64,000 bases of DNA, taken from assembly GCA_965222745.1 (NCBI GenBank), contig CBDCUW010000003.1, forward strand, positions 2,728,001 through 2,792,000, in the 5' to 3' direction. A program made the position numbers and the translations under genes. Position 1 is the stretch's first letter, and every line of letters starts with the position of its first letter. This DNA comes from CBDCUW01 sp965222745. Lineage in GTDB: Bacteria > Planctomycetota > Planctomycetia > Pirellulales > Pirellulaceae. Positions 1 to 8,215 of the stretch are shown here, piece by piece. The notes below the pieces were generated by a model. That model did no database searches. It was not told the DNA's origin and saw nothing but the letters and a program-made list of their open reading frames with translations.

Positions 1-549
1 GTCGTCTTGCATCGTCCGCACAGCGAGGTCATTGATGGCGAGAAAACCTCTGTATCTGGACGCCCGTTGACGATTCGATTTGTCGTTACGCGACTTGTTG
101 ACGAGCAAGGCTTTATCGTTGCTCAGTGGATGCTATTGACGAACGTCTTTGATGACGCTGTTTCCACAATTCAGATTGCCTTGTGGTACTATTGGCGTTG
201 GCGGATTGAAACGTACTTCAAGCTCCTCAAGAGCCATGGAATCGAGCTTGAGCAGTGGCAGCAACAAACCGGTGAAGCGATCGCCCGTCGGATATTGGTT
301 GCTTCGATGGCCTGCGTTGTCGCGTTGGACCTTCAACAAGATGACTCGGAGCAAGCGTTGGAAAGTCGTAAAATCCTGGTGCGATTGAGCGGACGTCAGA
401 TGAAACATGGCTGCCTCAGCACCGCGCCAGCACTGCTAGCCGGCTTCATGGTTCTTCTGTCGGTTACCGACTTGCTGACCCAAGACGACATCGACATCGG
501 AAAACTCAAGCGAATTGCAAAGAAGTCGGCAGCAGCCGGATTTGTGTAG
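1..549 (+). CDS. IS4-type transposase, C-terminal part (gene enters from left edge)
   Basis: The reading frame is already open at base 1, so only the C-terminal ~182 residues are visible. The segment YYWRWRIETYFKLLK fits the Y-x2-R-x3-E-x6-K (YREK) signature around the catalytic Glu of IS4-family DDE transposases. The residues after it (SHGIELEQWQQQTGEAIARR) fit the C-terminal part of such enzymes. The N-terminal DD residues lie outside the window, so it cannot be said whether the element is intact. It marks the left end of the region as a place where mobile DNA has landed. No terminal inverted repeat could be assigned without the left end. Confidence 0.75.
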   Translation, partial: VVLHRPHSEVIDGEKTSVSGRPLTIRFVVTRLVDEQGFIVAQWMLLTNVFDDAVSTIQIALWYYWRWRIETYFKLLKSHGIELEQWQQQTGEAIARRILVASMACVVALDLQQDDSEQALESRKILVRLSGRQMKHGCLSTAPALLAGFMVLLSVTDLLTQDDIDIGKLKRIAKKSAAAGFV

Positions 550-634
550 ATACCAATGCCCTTTGGGAGGGTCGGACGCGGTAGCGGCCGGGGAGGGCAT
601 GGTGTTGGAAACCCTCTTCGGGCTCGAGAGCCCA

Positions 635-662
635 ACTCTCCCAGAGGACCCAGAGGGAGAGT
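635..662. terminator. Hairpin downstream of transposase (terminator or IS-end candidate)
   Basis: Perfect 8-base inverted repeat ACTCTCCC (635-642) / GGGAGAGT (655-662) with a 12-base loop, followed by GTTTTC. A second short palindrome, GGGCTC-GA-GAGCCC, lies just upstream (about 620-633). The whole 550-754 gap is G/C-rich and rich in such palindromes. It could be a factor-independent terminator for the transposase, or part of the right end of the element. No gene is seen in the gap. Confidence 0.4.
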
Positions 663-754
663 GTTTTCAAATGACGAAGTTATTTCCGAACAATTCCTAG
701 TGACGCCGCATCGGTGTTTTTGTTCCCAGTACATCAGCCTGTCGGAGGAGTTTA

Positions 755-1516
755 ATGTCCACTCAAGAGCCCGTCATCAGCATGCAAGGACTGAGCAAAG
801 TGTTTTTGACGGAGGAAGTGGAAACACACGCGCTCGCCTCGATCGATGTCGAGATCGATAGTGGTGAGTTTCTTTCGATCGCAGGCCCTTCCGGATGCGG
901 AAAGTCAACGTTGTTGTCGATCATGGGTTTGTTGGATTCACCGACCGACGGAACCTATGTGCTAAAGGACACCGAAGTCAGCGAACTTTCGGTCCGCCAG
1001 CGCAGCCAACTGAGGAACCGCGAAATTGGGTTCATCTTTCAATCGTTTAACTTGATCGGGGATCTAACGGTTTGGGAGAATATCGAGCTTCCGTTGACCT
1101 ACCGGCGTCTGCCAGCGGCGGTGCGCGAGGAGCGAATTAACGAATCTCTCGAAAAAGTTGGAATGGCGCACCGCATGAAGCATTACCCGTCGCAACTTTC
1201 CGGTGGTCAGCAGCAGCGGGTGGCTGTCGCCCGAGCCCTGGCTGGGAACCCGGCGATCCTGCTGGCAGACGAACCGACCGGAAATCTGGACTCGCGGAAC
1301 GGGATCGCCGTCATGGAACTCATGCGAGAATTGCACAACGAGGGGGCCACCATCTGCATGGTGACGCATGATCCTCGTTTCGCCAGTTTTGCGGATCGTA
1401 CTCTGCACCTGTTCGACGGAAAGGTTGTTACCGCAGAGGAAGCGGCAGAGCTAGCCTCCACGGAGGCGGAAGCGGGAATGCCAGGTGCCTCGCCCGTGAA
1501 ACTAGCTGGGTCGTGA
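755..1516 (+). CDS. ABC transporter ATP-binding protein, MacB/LolD type
   Basis: A 253-residue nucleotide-binding protein that would hydrolyse ATP at the inner face of the cytoplasmic membrane to drive a MacB- or LolCDE-like permease. Visible motifs: Walker A GPSGCGKST (44-52), Q-loop FIFQSFNL (94-100), signature LSGGQQQR (148-155), Walker B AILLADEP (167-174) and the switch His in VTHD. The spacing and the GNLDS motif after Walker B are typical of the MacB/LolD subfamily. The start is preceded by a GGAGG-like site (about 744-750). No FtsX-like permease or periplasmic adaptor gene follows; the next gene is a TolC-like protein. It may serve export of the cluster product with partners elsewhere, but that is inference. 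The last codons lie inside a 17-base tandem duplication. Confidence 0.9.
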   Translation: MSTQEPVISMQGLSKVFLTEEVETHALASIDVEIDSGEFLSIAGPSGCGKSTLLSIMGLLDSPTDGTYVLKDTEVSELSVRQRSQLRNREIGFIFQSFNLIGDLTVWENIELPLTYRRLPAAVREERINESLEKVGMAHRMKHYPSQLSGGQQQRVAVARALAGNPAILLADEPTGNLDSRNGIAVMELMRELHNEGATICMVTHDPRFASFADRTLHLFDGKVVTAEEAAELASTEAEAGMPGASPVKLAGS

Positions 1517-1527
1517 AACTAGCTGGG
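1494..1527 (+). repeat. 17-bp tandem duplication at the end of the ABC ATPase gene
   Basis: CCGTGAAACTAGCTGGG (1494-1510) is followed at once by TCGTGAAACTAGCTGGG (1511-1527), one mismatch in 17. The second copy supplies the TGA stop (1514-1516). Because 17 is not a multiple of three, the duplication changes the C-terminus: without one copy the frame would run on to about 1555. Confidence 0.85.
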
Positions 1528-1800
1528 GGGCACCAAATGGAAGCTGTGGGATAGTCTGTCGGCCAGTTCTCCGAACTGGCTACGCGATGCGATTTCGGAG
1601 AAATCGCCGACGGTGCGCACCGGTCGACGCACCAGCAATCCGATTAGCGCGCCCCCACCTCTGGCTGACCAGCAGATGGCCTTGCCCCTGGGAGACGACG
1701 GTAGGTAGATAAGACTCGCGCCGACGTGCCTAACTCCTCTCGTTCGGCTTGTCTTGTTGTCACACTTGGGGTTTGTCGAGAATCGCTTGGAATTTGTCGT
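1517..1800. other. Gap between ABC ATPase and TolC gene, with a hairpin
   Basis: No convincing gene. A perfect 9-base inverted repeat, TTCTCCGAA (1567-1575) / TTCGGAGAA (1594-1602), with an 18-base loop is the clearest structure. On the plus strand an open frame ending at about 1710 reads WKLWDSLSASSPNWLRDAIS and is proline-rich at its end. It has no start codon and may be the tail of a lost gene or a dispersed repeat. This is the place where a permease or adaptor gene would be expected. Confidence 0.4.
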
Positions 1801-4800
1801 ATGAACAACAATCGGGGCCCCAGGAATGCGCTGCAATGCGCTGCGCTGGTGTGGATTGGATTGGTTGTTCTGCTTCCAGGTTGCTCACGGTGGCATTACG
1901 TCCATCGAGCCGATCGAGATGCTTATTCGATTCTTGGTACCCGTTCACAAGTCGACACGTTATCCAGCCCAACCGACTTGGGCGTTCTGCCATCGCCCGA
2001 CTCTCGCCTGTTTGACCCAACCCCTGTCGAAGCTCCGCTGCTTCCCGATCCCGTACCGCGACTTCATACCTACCAGATTCCGGAGGGAATCGGACGGCCA
2101 GCGGAGGAAAGAGAGGAGTTGCCCGCCCCTTCCCCCGAACCACAAGTTGAATTCGCGTCCGGCAAATTTGTTCCCCCAGAGAACTCGCCCAAAGACGCTC
2201 GCGCCGAGTGGCCGATCCTGCTGACCCGATTGCTCGTCCAAAATGAGATCTCTCAAACGGACGACGACTTGGAAATCGTATCGGTAGCAATTCCAAAATC
2301 CGCGTGGGAATCGATCGCGACGAAGTATCGCTCGCGCATCTTTGAATTTGAGAACATCAGGAACGAATACGAGAAATCGTATGGGGCACCCCCACCCGCC
2401 TCTGAACGAGATGACTCTCGTCGACTTGATTTCGACGACATCGTTCGACTGGCCCTGCTCAACAGTCGGGAATATCAGACGCGTAAGGAACAGTTGTATC
2501 GCGTTGCGCTGCGGCTATCTTTGCAGCACTATGACTACCAGCTGAAGTTTGCGCCATTCGGAAACCGTACCGGCGTGGAGTTTGAGGTGCGCGACACTTC
2601 GCGGCAATCCTTCAGTCAACTGGCTGTCCCATCGCAGGCTCAGTTAGAAGTATTGGCGGGAACGGGAACCGATGTTTTGTCGCGATTCGCCAACGACGTG
2701 CTGCTGACCTTCAACGGGCCCAATGGATTCGCCGGCGAGGTCAGCTCCGAGCTGCTGTTTCAAATGACACACAGTGTGTTCCAGAACGATATCAGATTCG
2801 AACCGTTGACCCAGGCCGAACGCAATGTTGTGTATGCCGCGCGCAGCTTTGCCCGCTTTCGGCGTACTTTCTACCGTCAACTTGCCTCGGATTACTATGA
2901 ACTGCTGAATCGCTACCGACAAGTTGAAATTGACGCACAGAACTACCTTAGCCTGGCCCGCGTCTACAGCCAGCGCGAAGTCGAATTCGATGCGGGCGAA
3001 GTGGCCCGAGTGCAAATCGATCAGATTGAACAAAATACATTGTCGGCGCGCAGCAGTCTGATCGGTACCTGTAATAGTCTCGCCGATGATTTGGATCGAC
3101 TCAAACTACGGATCGGACTTCCCAGTGAAACTCCCATCAACCTGGACCTTACCCAACTAGATGCGATCACCCTGGACGATCAATTCCGCGTAAAAATGCA
3201 ACTCGTGCAGCGTGCCCAGGCGAGACTCGAAACGGAGCTGTCTCGAGAAAACCGAGATGATGCGGCGGTATGGAATTTGGCCACACAATTGGTCACGCGT
3301 ATTCGAGAAACGGTGGAGCTGCGGCAACAACGCCAATCCAAGGAGTTGGCTGTATCGGCGGAGACAGAGATGTCGCTGGATGACGGGCAAGGCGAGTCGG
3401 ATGAAACCATCCAGACGCTGATTGCACTCCAGTCCTGGCTGCGGGTTTCCGAGCTTCGCGTTGTTTCTGACCGCCTGTGGGAGACTTTGCAGGAGACCGC
3501 CCGTGATCCGAACACCATTCCCATTCATATCCCGATTGCCTCACTCGAATTTGCCCGCTCGGTTCTCCCCCTGTTGAAAGGGGAACGAGAGCTTTCCGTC
3601 ACTCTCCGTGCGCTGTCGGATGAAGATGCCGAGATGGAACCAGGCGAATTCACCGAGATTGACCGGGATTACGCGACGTTGGCGGCGCAGGTGGAAGACT
3701 ATGAAAAGGAGATCGAAACGATCTTCCTTGACGTGCAGCTTCAACAACTTACTGAATTCAGTAATCAGGGTGATGCTCTCGCCAAGACCGCGATGCAAGC
3801 AGCCGGGCGCGCTCGGACCGCGAACGTGGCGGGAATTCGGGAAATGGGTCTGAACTTTGAAGACTACGGCGACAACACCATACCGCAATTGCTCGATCGT
3901 GCTCGGCAACTGAAGTCCACTTCTGAAGTCAGCTTGCCTCCCATCGATGTCGATGTTGACGCGGCTACCTTGGCGGCGTTGGTTCGACGTCTTGACTTGG
4001 CCAACGTTCGCGGGGCCCTTTTCGATGAATGGCGTGGTACGAAACTGGCGGCCGACGACCTGAAATCAATTTTGGATCTTCAAGCTCGGCAGCGGTTCAT
4101 TTCGCAAAACCAGTTTAGCCAACCAGCCGATTTTGACTTGGACGAAAGTCGTACGGAGCTGTCCATAACGATCGACACTCCCTTGAATCGGCGACGCCAG
4201 CGGAATGTATTCCGCGAACAATTGCTCAACTACCAGACGGCTCGTCGCGATGTGATGGAACTGGAGGACGAAATCAAGCGGAACATCCGTGCCGAATTGA
4301 GAGCCATCGAACTATCACGAGAGCAGCACAAACTAGCCGTCGACGCTGCCGCCCTGGCCTCGGAACGAGTCATCAGCACGGAACTGCAACTTCGCCTGGG
4401 CGTACGTGGAATCGATGCGTTCGATTATCTGCAAGCTCAAACTGCCTACGCGGCTTCGCTCTCCGCGGTCGCCAATCGCCACATCGACTACATCCTCGGC
4501 CGCATTGACCTCTTCACGGACCTGGAACAATTGCAACTTGATGCAGACGGCCGCTGGCCAGCGCTACACGACCTTGCATCGGTTCCACAAGTCGGACTGG
4601 AAGACGAACGCTCCTACGGCTATGGCAAGCTTCCCTGGAATGTGCATTACTCAAAGTATTTACGACGTCGACTCAATAAGTTCTGGAGTGTCCAGCAGCA
4701 GCCTGTCGAGAACTTGGGCTTGGAGGACCTCAATTTCGAGGATTCCGTTTTGGAAGACTCAGGATTCGAAGACCTCTATTTCGAGGAACTACACTTCGAG

Positions 4801-4911
4801 GAACTACACTTCGAGGATCCAGTTTTGGAAGACTCAGGTTCGGAAGACGCAGGTCTGGAAGACTCAGGCTTAAGCGAGTTGGACTTCTTCGACTCGGTCC
4901 CCGCAGATTGA
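1801..4911 (+). CDS. TolC-family outer-membrane efflux lipoprotein
   Basis: About 1036 residues from the ATG at 1801. This start is chosen because it places a lipoprotein signal (hydrophobic ALVWIGLVVLLPGC, Cys at residue 28) at the N-terminus; the frame is open from 1726. The Cys is followed by SRWHYVHRADRDAY, a start I associate with planctomycete TolC-like proteins. The body is long helical/coiled-coil sequence with two TolC-like halves, the second around LDESRTELSITIDTPLNRRRQRNVFR. It would form a lipid-anchored outer-membrane channel. At over 1000 residues it is about twice E. coli TolC, with a large insertion between the halves. The C-terminal ~60 residues are an acidic pentapeptide-like repeat. 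It may work with the upstream ABC ATPase. Confidence 0.8.
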   Translation: MNNNRGPRNALQCAALVWIGLVVLLPGCSRWHYVHRADRDAYSILGTRSQVDTLSSPTDLGVLPSPDSRLFDPTPVEAPLLPDPVPRLHTYQIPEGIGRPAEEREELPAPSPEPQVEFASGKFVPPENSPKDARAEWPILLTRLLVQNEISQTDDDLEIVSVAIPKSAWESIATKYRSRIFEFENIRNEYEKSYGAPPPASERDDSRRLDFDDIVRLALLNSREYQTRKEQLYRVALRLSLQHYDYQLKFAPFGNRTGVEFEVRDTSRQSFSQLAVPSQAQLEVLAGTGTDVLSRFANDVLLTFNGPNGFAGEVSSELLFQMTHSVFQNDIRFEPLTQAERNVVYAARSFARFRRTFYRQLASDYYELLNRYRQVEIDAQNYLSLARVYSQREVEFDAGEVARVQIDQIEQNTLSARSSLIGTCNSLADDLDRLKLRIGLPSETPINLDLTQLDAITLDDQFRVKMQLVQRAQARLETELSRENRDDAAVWNLATQLVTRIRETVELRQQRQSKELAVSAETEMSLDDGQGESDETIQTLIALQSWLRVSELRVVSDRLWETLQETARDPNTIPIHIPIASLEFARSVLPLLKGERELSVTLRALSDEDAEMEPGEFTEIDRDYATLAAQVEDYEKEIETIFLDVQLQQLTEFSNQGDALAKTAMQAAGRARTANVAGIREMGLNFEDYGDNTIPQLLDRARQLKSTSEVSLPPIDVDVDAATLAALVRRLDLANVRGALFDEWRGTKLAADDLKSILDLQARQRFISQNQFSQPADFDLDESRTELSITIDTPLNRRRQRNVFREQLLNYQTARRDVMELEDEIKRNIRAELRAIELSREQHKLAVDAAALASERVISTELQLRLGVRGIDAFDYLQAQTAYAASLSAVANRHIDYILGRIDLFTDLEQLQLDADGRWPALHDLASVPQVGLEDERSYGYGKLPWNVHYSKYLRRRLNKFWSVQQQPVENLGLEDLNFEDSVLEDSGFEDLYFEELHFEELHFEDPVLEDSGSEDAGLEDSGLSELDFFDSVPAD
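4714..4878 (+). repeat. 11 x 15-bp repeat encoding acidic pentapeptides at the TolC C-terminus
   Basis: Eleven consecutive 15-base units encode xx(L/F)E(D/E): LGLED, LNFED, SVLED, SGFED, LYFEE, LHFEE, LHFED, PVLED, SGSED, AGLED, SGLSE. GAACTACACTTCGAG at 4786-4800 is repeated exactly at 4801-4815, which points to recent slippage or duplication. The phase resembles the central-Leu/Phe register of pentapeptide-repeat proteins but is far more acidic. Confidence 0.9.
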
Positions 4912-4977
4912 ATCGTCAACGATATGCACGAATCGAAAGCAGTTCCCAATCTTAGCTTCGCCTTGCTCGCCAACCAA

Positions 4978-7077
4978 TCACTGTAGGTATTTCTTCCACC
5001 AAGATAGAATCTGTCGTAAACGATGCACACGCAGATCGGGTGGTCCGTGACGGCAAAGGCCATGGTTCGTTGAACCTGGATAGCGAACCAGCCGGGTAGG
5101 AATGTTCCGAAGTTGCAAAGCGCTAAAGACTTCCTCAGCCTGTGAGATGTTGCAACGCAGATCACCCTCACTGTGGAGAATGAGGGTTGGTGTGTTCACG
5201 TTTCCGAAGTACTTTAGCGGACTCTGCTGCCAAAGTTTTTCAGCTCGGTCCCAGGAGTTTGCCGGCCAATAAATATCTGGTGGTTCGAGGATATCGCTGC
5301 TGCCGAACATGCTGACGAGGTTCGAGACACAACGATCGGTGATTGCAGCCGCAAAGACGTCACTGTGGCCGATCGCCCAGTTGACCATGTAACCGCCATA
5401 GCTACCTCCCATGATGCCCACACGACGGGTATCGACATAGCTTTGGGACATGACAAATTCGGTAACGGCCTGGATGTCGGTCCAGTCGTCGCTGCCCCAA
5501 CGTCCTCGAATGGAAGCGCAATGATCCCGACCGTATCCCTTACTGCCTCGTGGATTGGAGTAGAAAACCGCGTATCCCGCTGCGGCAAGCACCTGAAATT
5601 CGTGAAAAAAGGCCACACCGTATTGCGCGTGGGGACCACCATGGACGTGCAAGACCGCCGGATATTTCCGGTTGGGCTTGAAGTCAAACGGCATCATCGA
5701 CCACACCTGGACTTTGGTGCCGTCGGTCGTCCGGATCCATTGAGACGACGGCTTGGAAAGTTCAACTTCGTCTAGCAAGGCCTTGTTGAACTCCGTCACT
5801 GGCTTTGTGTTGATCCGCGCGCACTTAAGCTCGGCCACATGTATTTCGTCAAGCCGCGTGGTCTTGCCGACAATCATCGCGGCTAGGGAAGATGTGGAGT
5901 TGATGTTGCCCAGGTTGTGCACACGCGCGCCCCGAGTGTGGAACGTCATCGGACCGCCGCTGAGCTTGACCGACGCCAAATGCTTCTCACCGTGCCAACC
6001 GATCATCATGTAGATTCGCTTCGCGTCTCGACTCCACTCGAACGCGGGCTCCGAGTTCACCGTTGAAATGTCGGAGGTGGGCGCTGACATCAGGCAGTAG
6101 TCTTCGCGTCCGGTTAAACTGCGCGCTTCACCGCTGTCGGGATCGCAAACCCATAACTCCAGATTTTCTGTGCTGTCTTTTCCGTCCACACCCTCCCGGC
6201 CTGCGTAGGCGATCCATCGGCCATCGGGCGACCATTTCACAGAGCTCTTCGGTCCCTTCGGCAAATTCGCAATGGTCGTTGTGCGGCCAGTCGCGATGTC
6301 GATGCGCACGAGCCGATCGTTCCATGCTTTGAGGCCGGCGCGGCGATCTGGGTTCGTCGCGACCACGAGTTCACGGGAATCTGGCGAGAAACCAAAAGTG
6401 AATGTGCCCAGGGTATCCTTCGTGTAGAAGACTTGATGCCTGCCGGTTTGAGTGTCGACAAGATAGAGTTGATAGCGGTGCTCGTTGAAATAACCTTCGC
6501 CGTCAAGCCGGCACCACCAGTGATCGAGAACGCGTGGAGGGTCACTGAATCCCCGTTCGTCACGCTCACTGATTGCCCTTTTGGTCCATTCCGGGTCCTG
6601 GATGCGAAAACTGATAGCGATCCACTTACCATCCGGGGACCAATCGAACGACCCAATCGATCCCTCCGGTAGCTTCGTCAGGGGCGCTGCCTCGCCTCCG
6701 TTGGCATGAATCGAGAATAGCTGATCGTGGTGCTCCTCGCTGGCGCGTAGAAAAACGATCTGCTCTCCATCTGGTGACCATCGAGGATGACTATCTTGTC
6801 CGCCGCGGGTGAATGGACGCGGTTGTTCCCAATGGTTTCCGGCACGCCGCTTGCCCGAGTGTGTTGTGGTACGACTGATCATCCAAAGGTTGAGGATGTA
6901 TTGGTTCTTGCTTCCGATATGTCGTTTGACGAAGACAACATTGCTGGCATCAGGTGAAATTTGCGGATCCAGAACGTTTTGAAACCGCAGCAAGTCCTCC
7001 GGCACCATCGGCCGCTTCGTGGCTGTCCGGTTCCCAAGCGTTGTCCGTTTGCTGTTGGATTCTTTGGGCATCGTCAT
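4978..7077 (-). CDS. S9-family prolyl-oligopeptidase-like serine peptidase
   Basis: A 699-residue protein with an N-terminal beta-propeller built of WSPDG/FSPDS repeats (about 90-400) and a C-terminal alpha/beta-hydrolase domain. The catalytic triad can be read: Ser559 in GGSYGGY, Asp639 in HSEGDLR, His672 in STNHGL. The HGGPH oxyanion segment (about 479-483) is also present. The family cleaves short peptides, often after Pro or at acylated N-termini. No signal peptide is seen, so it is probably cytoplasmic. It converges with the TolC gene. Next to an NRPS cluster it could process or degrade the peptide product, but such peptidases are common in planctomycetes and the link is only positional. 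ATGs at 7077 and 7071 are both usable. Confidence 0.9.
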   Translation of the reverse strand: MTMPKESNSKRTTLGNRTATKRPMVPEDLLRFQNVLDPQISPDASNVVFVKRHIGSKNQYILNLWMISRTTTHSGKRRAGNHWEQPRPFTRGGQDSHPRWSPDGEQIVFLRASEEHHDQLFSIHANGGEAAPLTKLPEGSIGSFDWSPDGKWIAISFRIQDPEWTKRAISERDERGFSDPPRVLDHWWCRLDGEGYFNEHRYQLYLVDTQTGRHQVFYTKDTLGTFTFGFSPDSRELVVATNPDRRAGLKAWNDRLVRIDIATGRTTTIANLPKGPKSSVKWSPDGRWIAYAGREGVDGKDSTENLELWVCDPDSGEARSLTGREDYCLMSAPTSDISTVNSEPAFEWSRDAKRIYMMIGWHGEKHLASVKLSGGPMTFHTRGARVHNLGNINSTSSLAAMIVGKTTRLDEIHVAELKCARINTKPVTEFNKALLDEVELSKPSSQWIRTTDGTKVQVWSMMPFDFKPNRKYPAVLHVHGGPHAQYGVAFFHEFQVLAAAGYAVFYSNPRGSKGYGRDHCASIRGRWGSDDWTDIQAVTEFVMSQSYVDTRRVGIMGGSYGGYMVNWAIGHSDVFAAAITDRCVSNLVSMFGSSDILEPPDIYWPANSWDRAEKLWQQSPLKYFGNVNTPTLILHSEGDLRCNISQAEEVFSALQLRNIPTRLVRYPGSTNHGLCRHGPPDLRVHRLRQILSWWKKYLQ

Positions 7078-7328
7078 CGTAGCGGTGGTCGGGAGCCAAC
7101 GTAGCGAACTGTATCGTTATACAACATCGCGTTTTTATTGGTTTGAATGGATGCGAGCATGCCGAAGGGATTGGAAGTGCGATCATCCGACGCCGAACAA
7201 CAAGAAAACAATGCCACTGAGAAAACCGATTGCGGACGCGTTCAACACTCAGTGAGCGATCACGCGGCTTGATTGGACGCCGTTATCACATTTGGCTATG
7301 ATCATTTTCAGCACCAACGGCGTTCCCT

Positions 7329-8198
7329 ATGCACAACGATCCACTCAACCTGATCTTGGGCGAAAATCTGCGTCTCGACCTATTGGGCGAATTGATGGAG
7401 CCGCCGAAACCTTGGGAGCCGGGGGAGGCGCGCTACTGGGACGACCCTCACATCGCCACAGAGATGCTCAAGGCGCATCTCGATCCCAATACCCGCATGG
7501 CGAGCGCACCGGAGGCTTTTGTCGACGCTAGCGTCGCTTGGATCATGAAGCGGCTTGGTTTGACAGCGGGAGACACGATCATCGACCTCGGTTGCGGACC
7601 CGGTCTCTATTCACGACGCTTCGCCGAACGCGGGCTCGGCGTGGTCGGCGTTGACCTTTCACAGAACTCAATCGATTACGCTCGCGCGCACGACCCGGCT
7701 TCCACGTATCGATGCATGAATTACCTTGAATTGGCGGACGAGGCGGCCTATGACGCTGCGGTGATCATTTACGGCGACTACAGTGCGCTCCAAGACGCCG
7801 ATCGCGCCAAGGTGCTTGCAAACGTGCACCGTGCACTCAAGCCAAACGGATGGTTCGCGTTCGATGTCCCGACAAGAGTCCACCACCAGCGGCACAACTG
7901 CGGGAACAGTTGGTCGGTGGAACCCAATGGCGGCTTCTGGAAGCCCGGCCCATACATCTCTTTAACCTGTCACTTTGCCTACCCCGAACAGGATCTTGCT
8001 GTCGAGCAATATGTCATTGTTGAGAACGACGGGACGATCAGCGTCTATCGCAACTGGTATCGTAATTTTGATGCCGGCTCGATCACTTCGGAACTCAAGG
8101 AAGGTGGTTTTGTCGTGCGCGATCTCTATTCAGTGCTCGCTGGAATACCGTTTGATCCCGATGGCGAGTGGATCGCCGCAGTGGCTCAGAAGGCGTAG
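7329..8198 (+). CDS. Class I SAM-dependent methyltransferase
   Basis: A 289-residue protein with SAM-binding motif I IIDLGCGPG, followed by the acidic GVVGVDLS loop of motif II and a motif-IV-like DAAVIIYGDYS. The N-terminal ~80 residues (including PWEPGEARYWDDPHI) precede the Rossmann core and may form a lid. The substrate cannot be read from sequence; the nearest description is the UbiE/Methyltransf_25 type. It is convergent with the PKS gene, with only 17 bases between the stop codons, so it is not in the same transcript. It may methylate the cluster product or be a housekeeping neighbour. The 251 bases upstream (7078-7328), shared with the divergent peptidase gene, hold no gene. Confidence 0.8.
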   Translation: MHNDPLNLILGENLRLDLLGELMEPPKPWEPGEARYWDDPHIATEMLKAHLDPNTRMASAPEAFVDASVAWIMKRLGLTAGDTIIDLGCGPGLYSRRFAERGLGVVGVDLSQNSIDYARAHDPASTYRCMNYLELADEAAYDAAVIIYGDYSALQDADRAKVLANVHRALKPNGWFAFDVPTRVHHQRHNCGNSWSVEPNGGFWKPGPYISLTCHFAYPEQDLAVEQYVIVENDGTISVYRNWYRNFDAGSITSELKEGGFVVRDLYSVLAGIPFDPDGEWIAAVAQKA

Positions 8199-8215
8199 CA
8201 GATTCGAGTCATCTT

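Noticed and set aside
4714..4878. CRISPR or intergenic repeat at the TolC 3-prime end
   Set aside because: The 15-base period keeps the reading frame and encodes pentapeptides, so it is a protein repeat.
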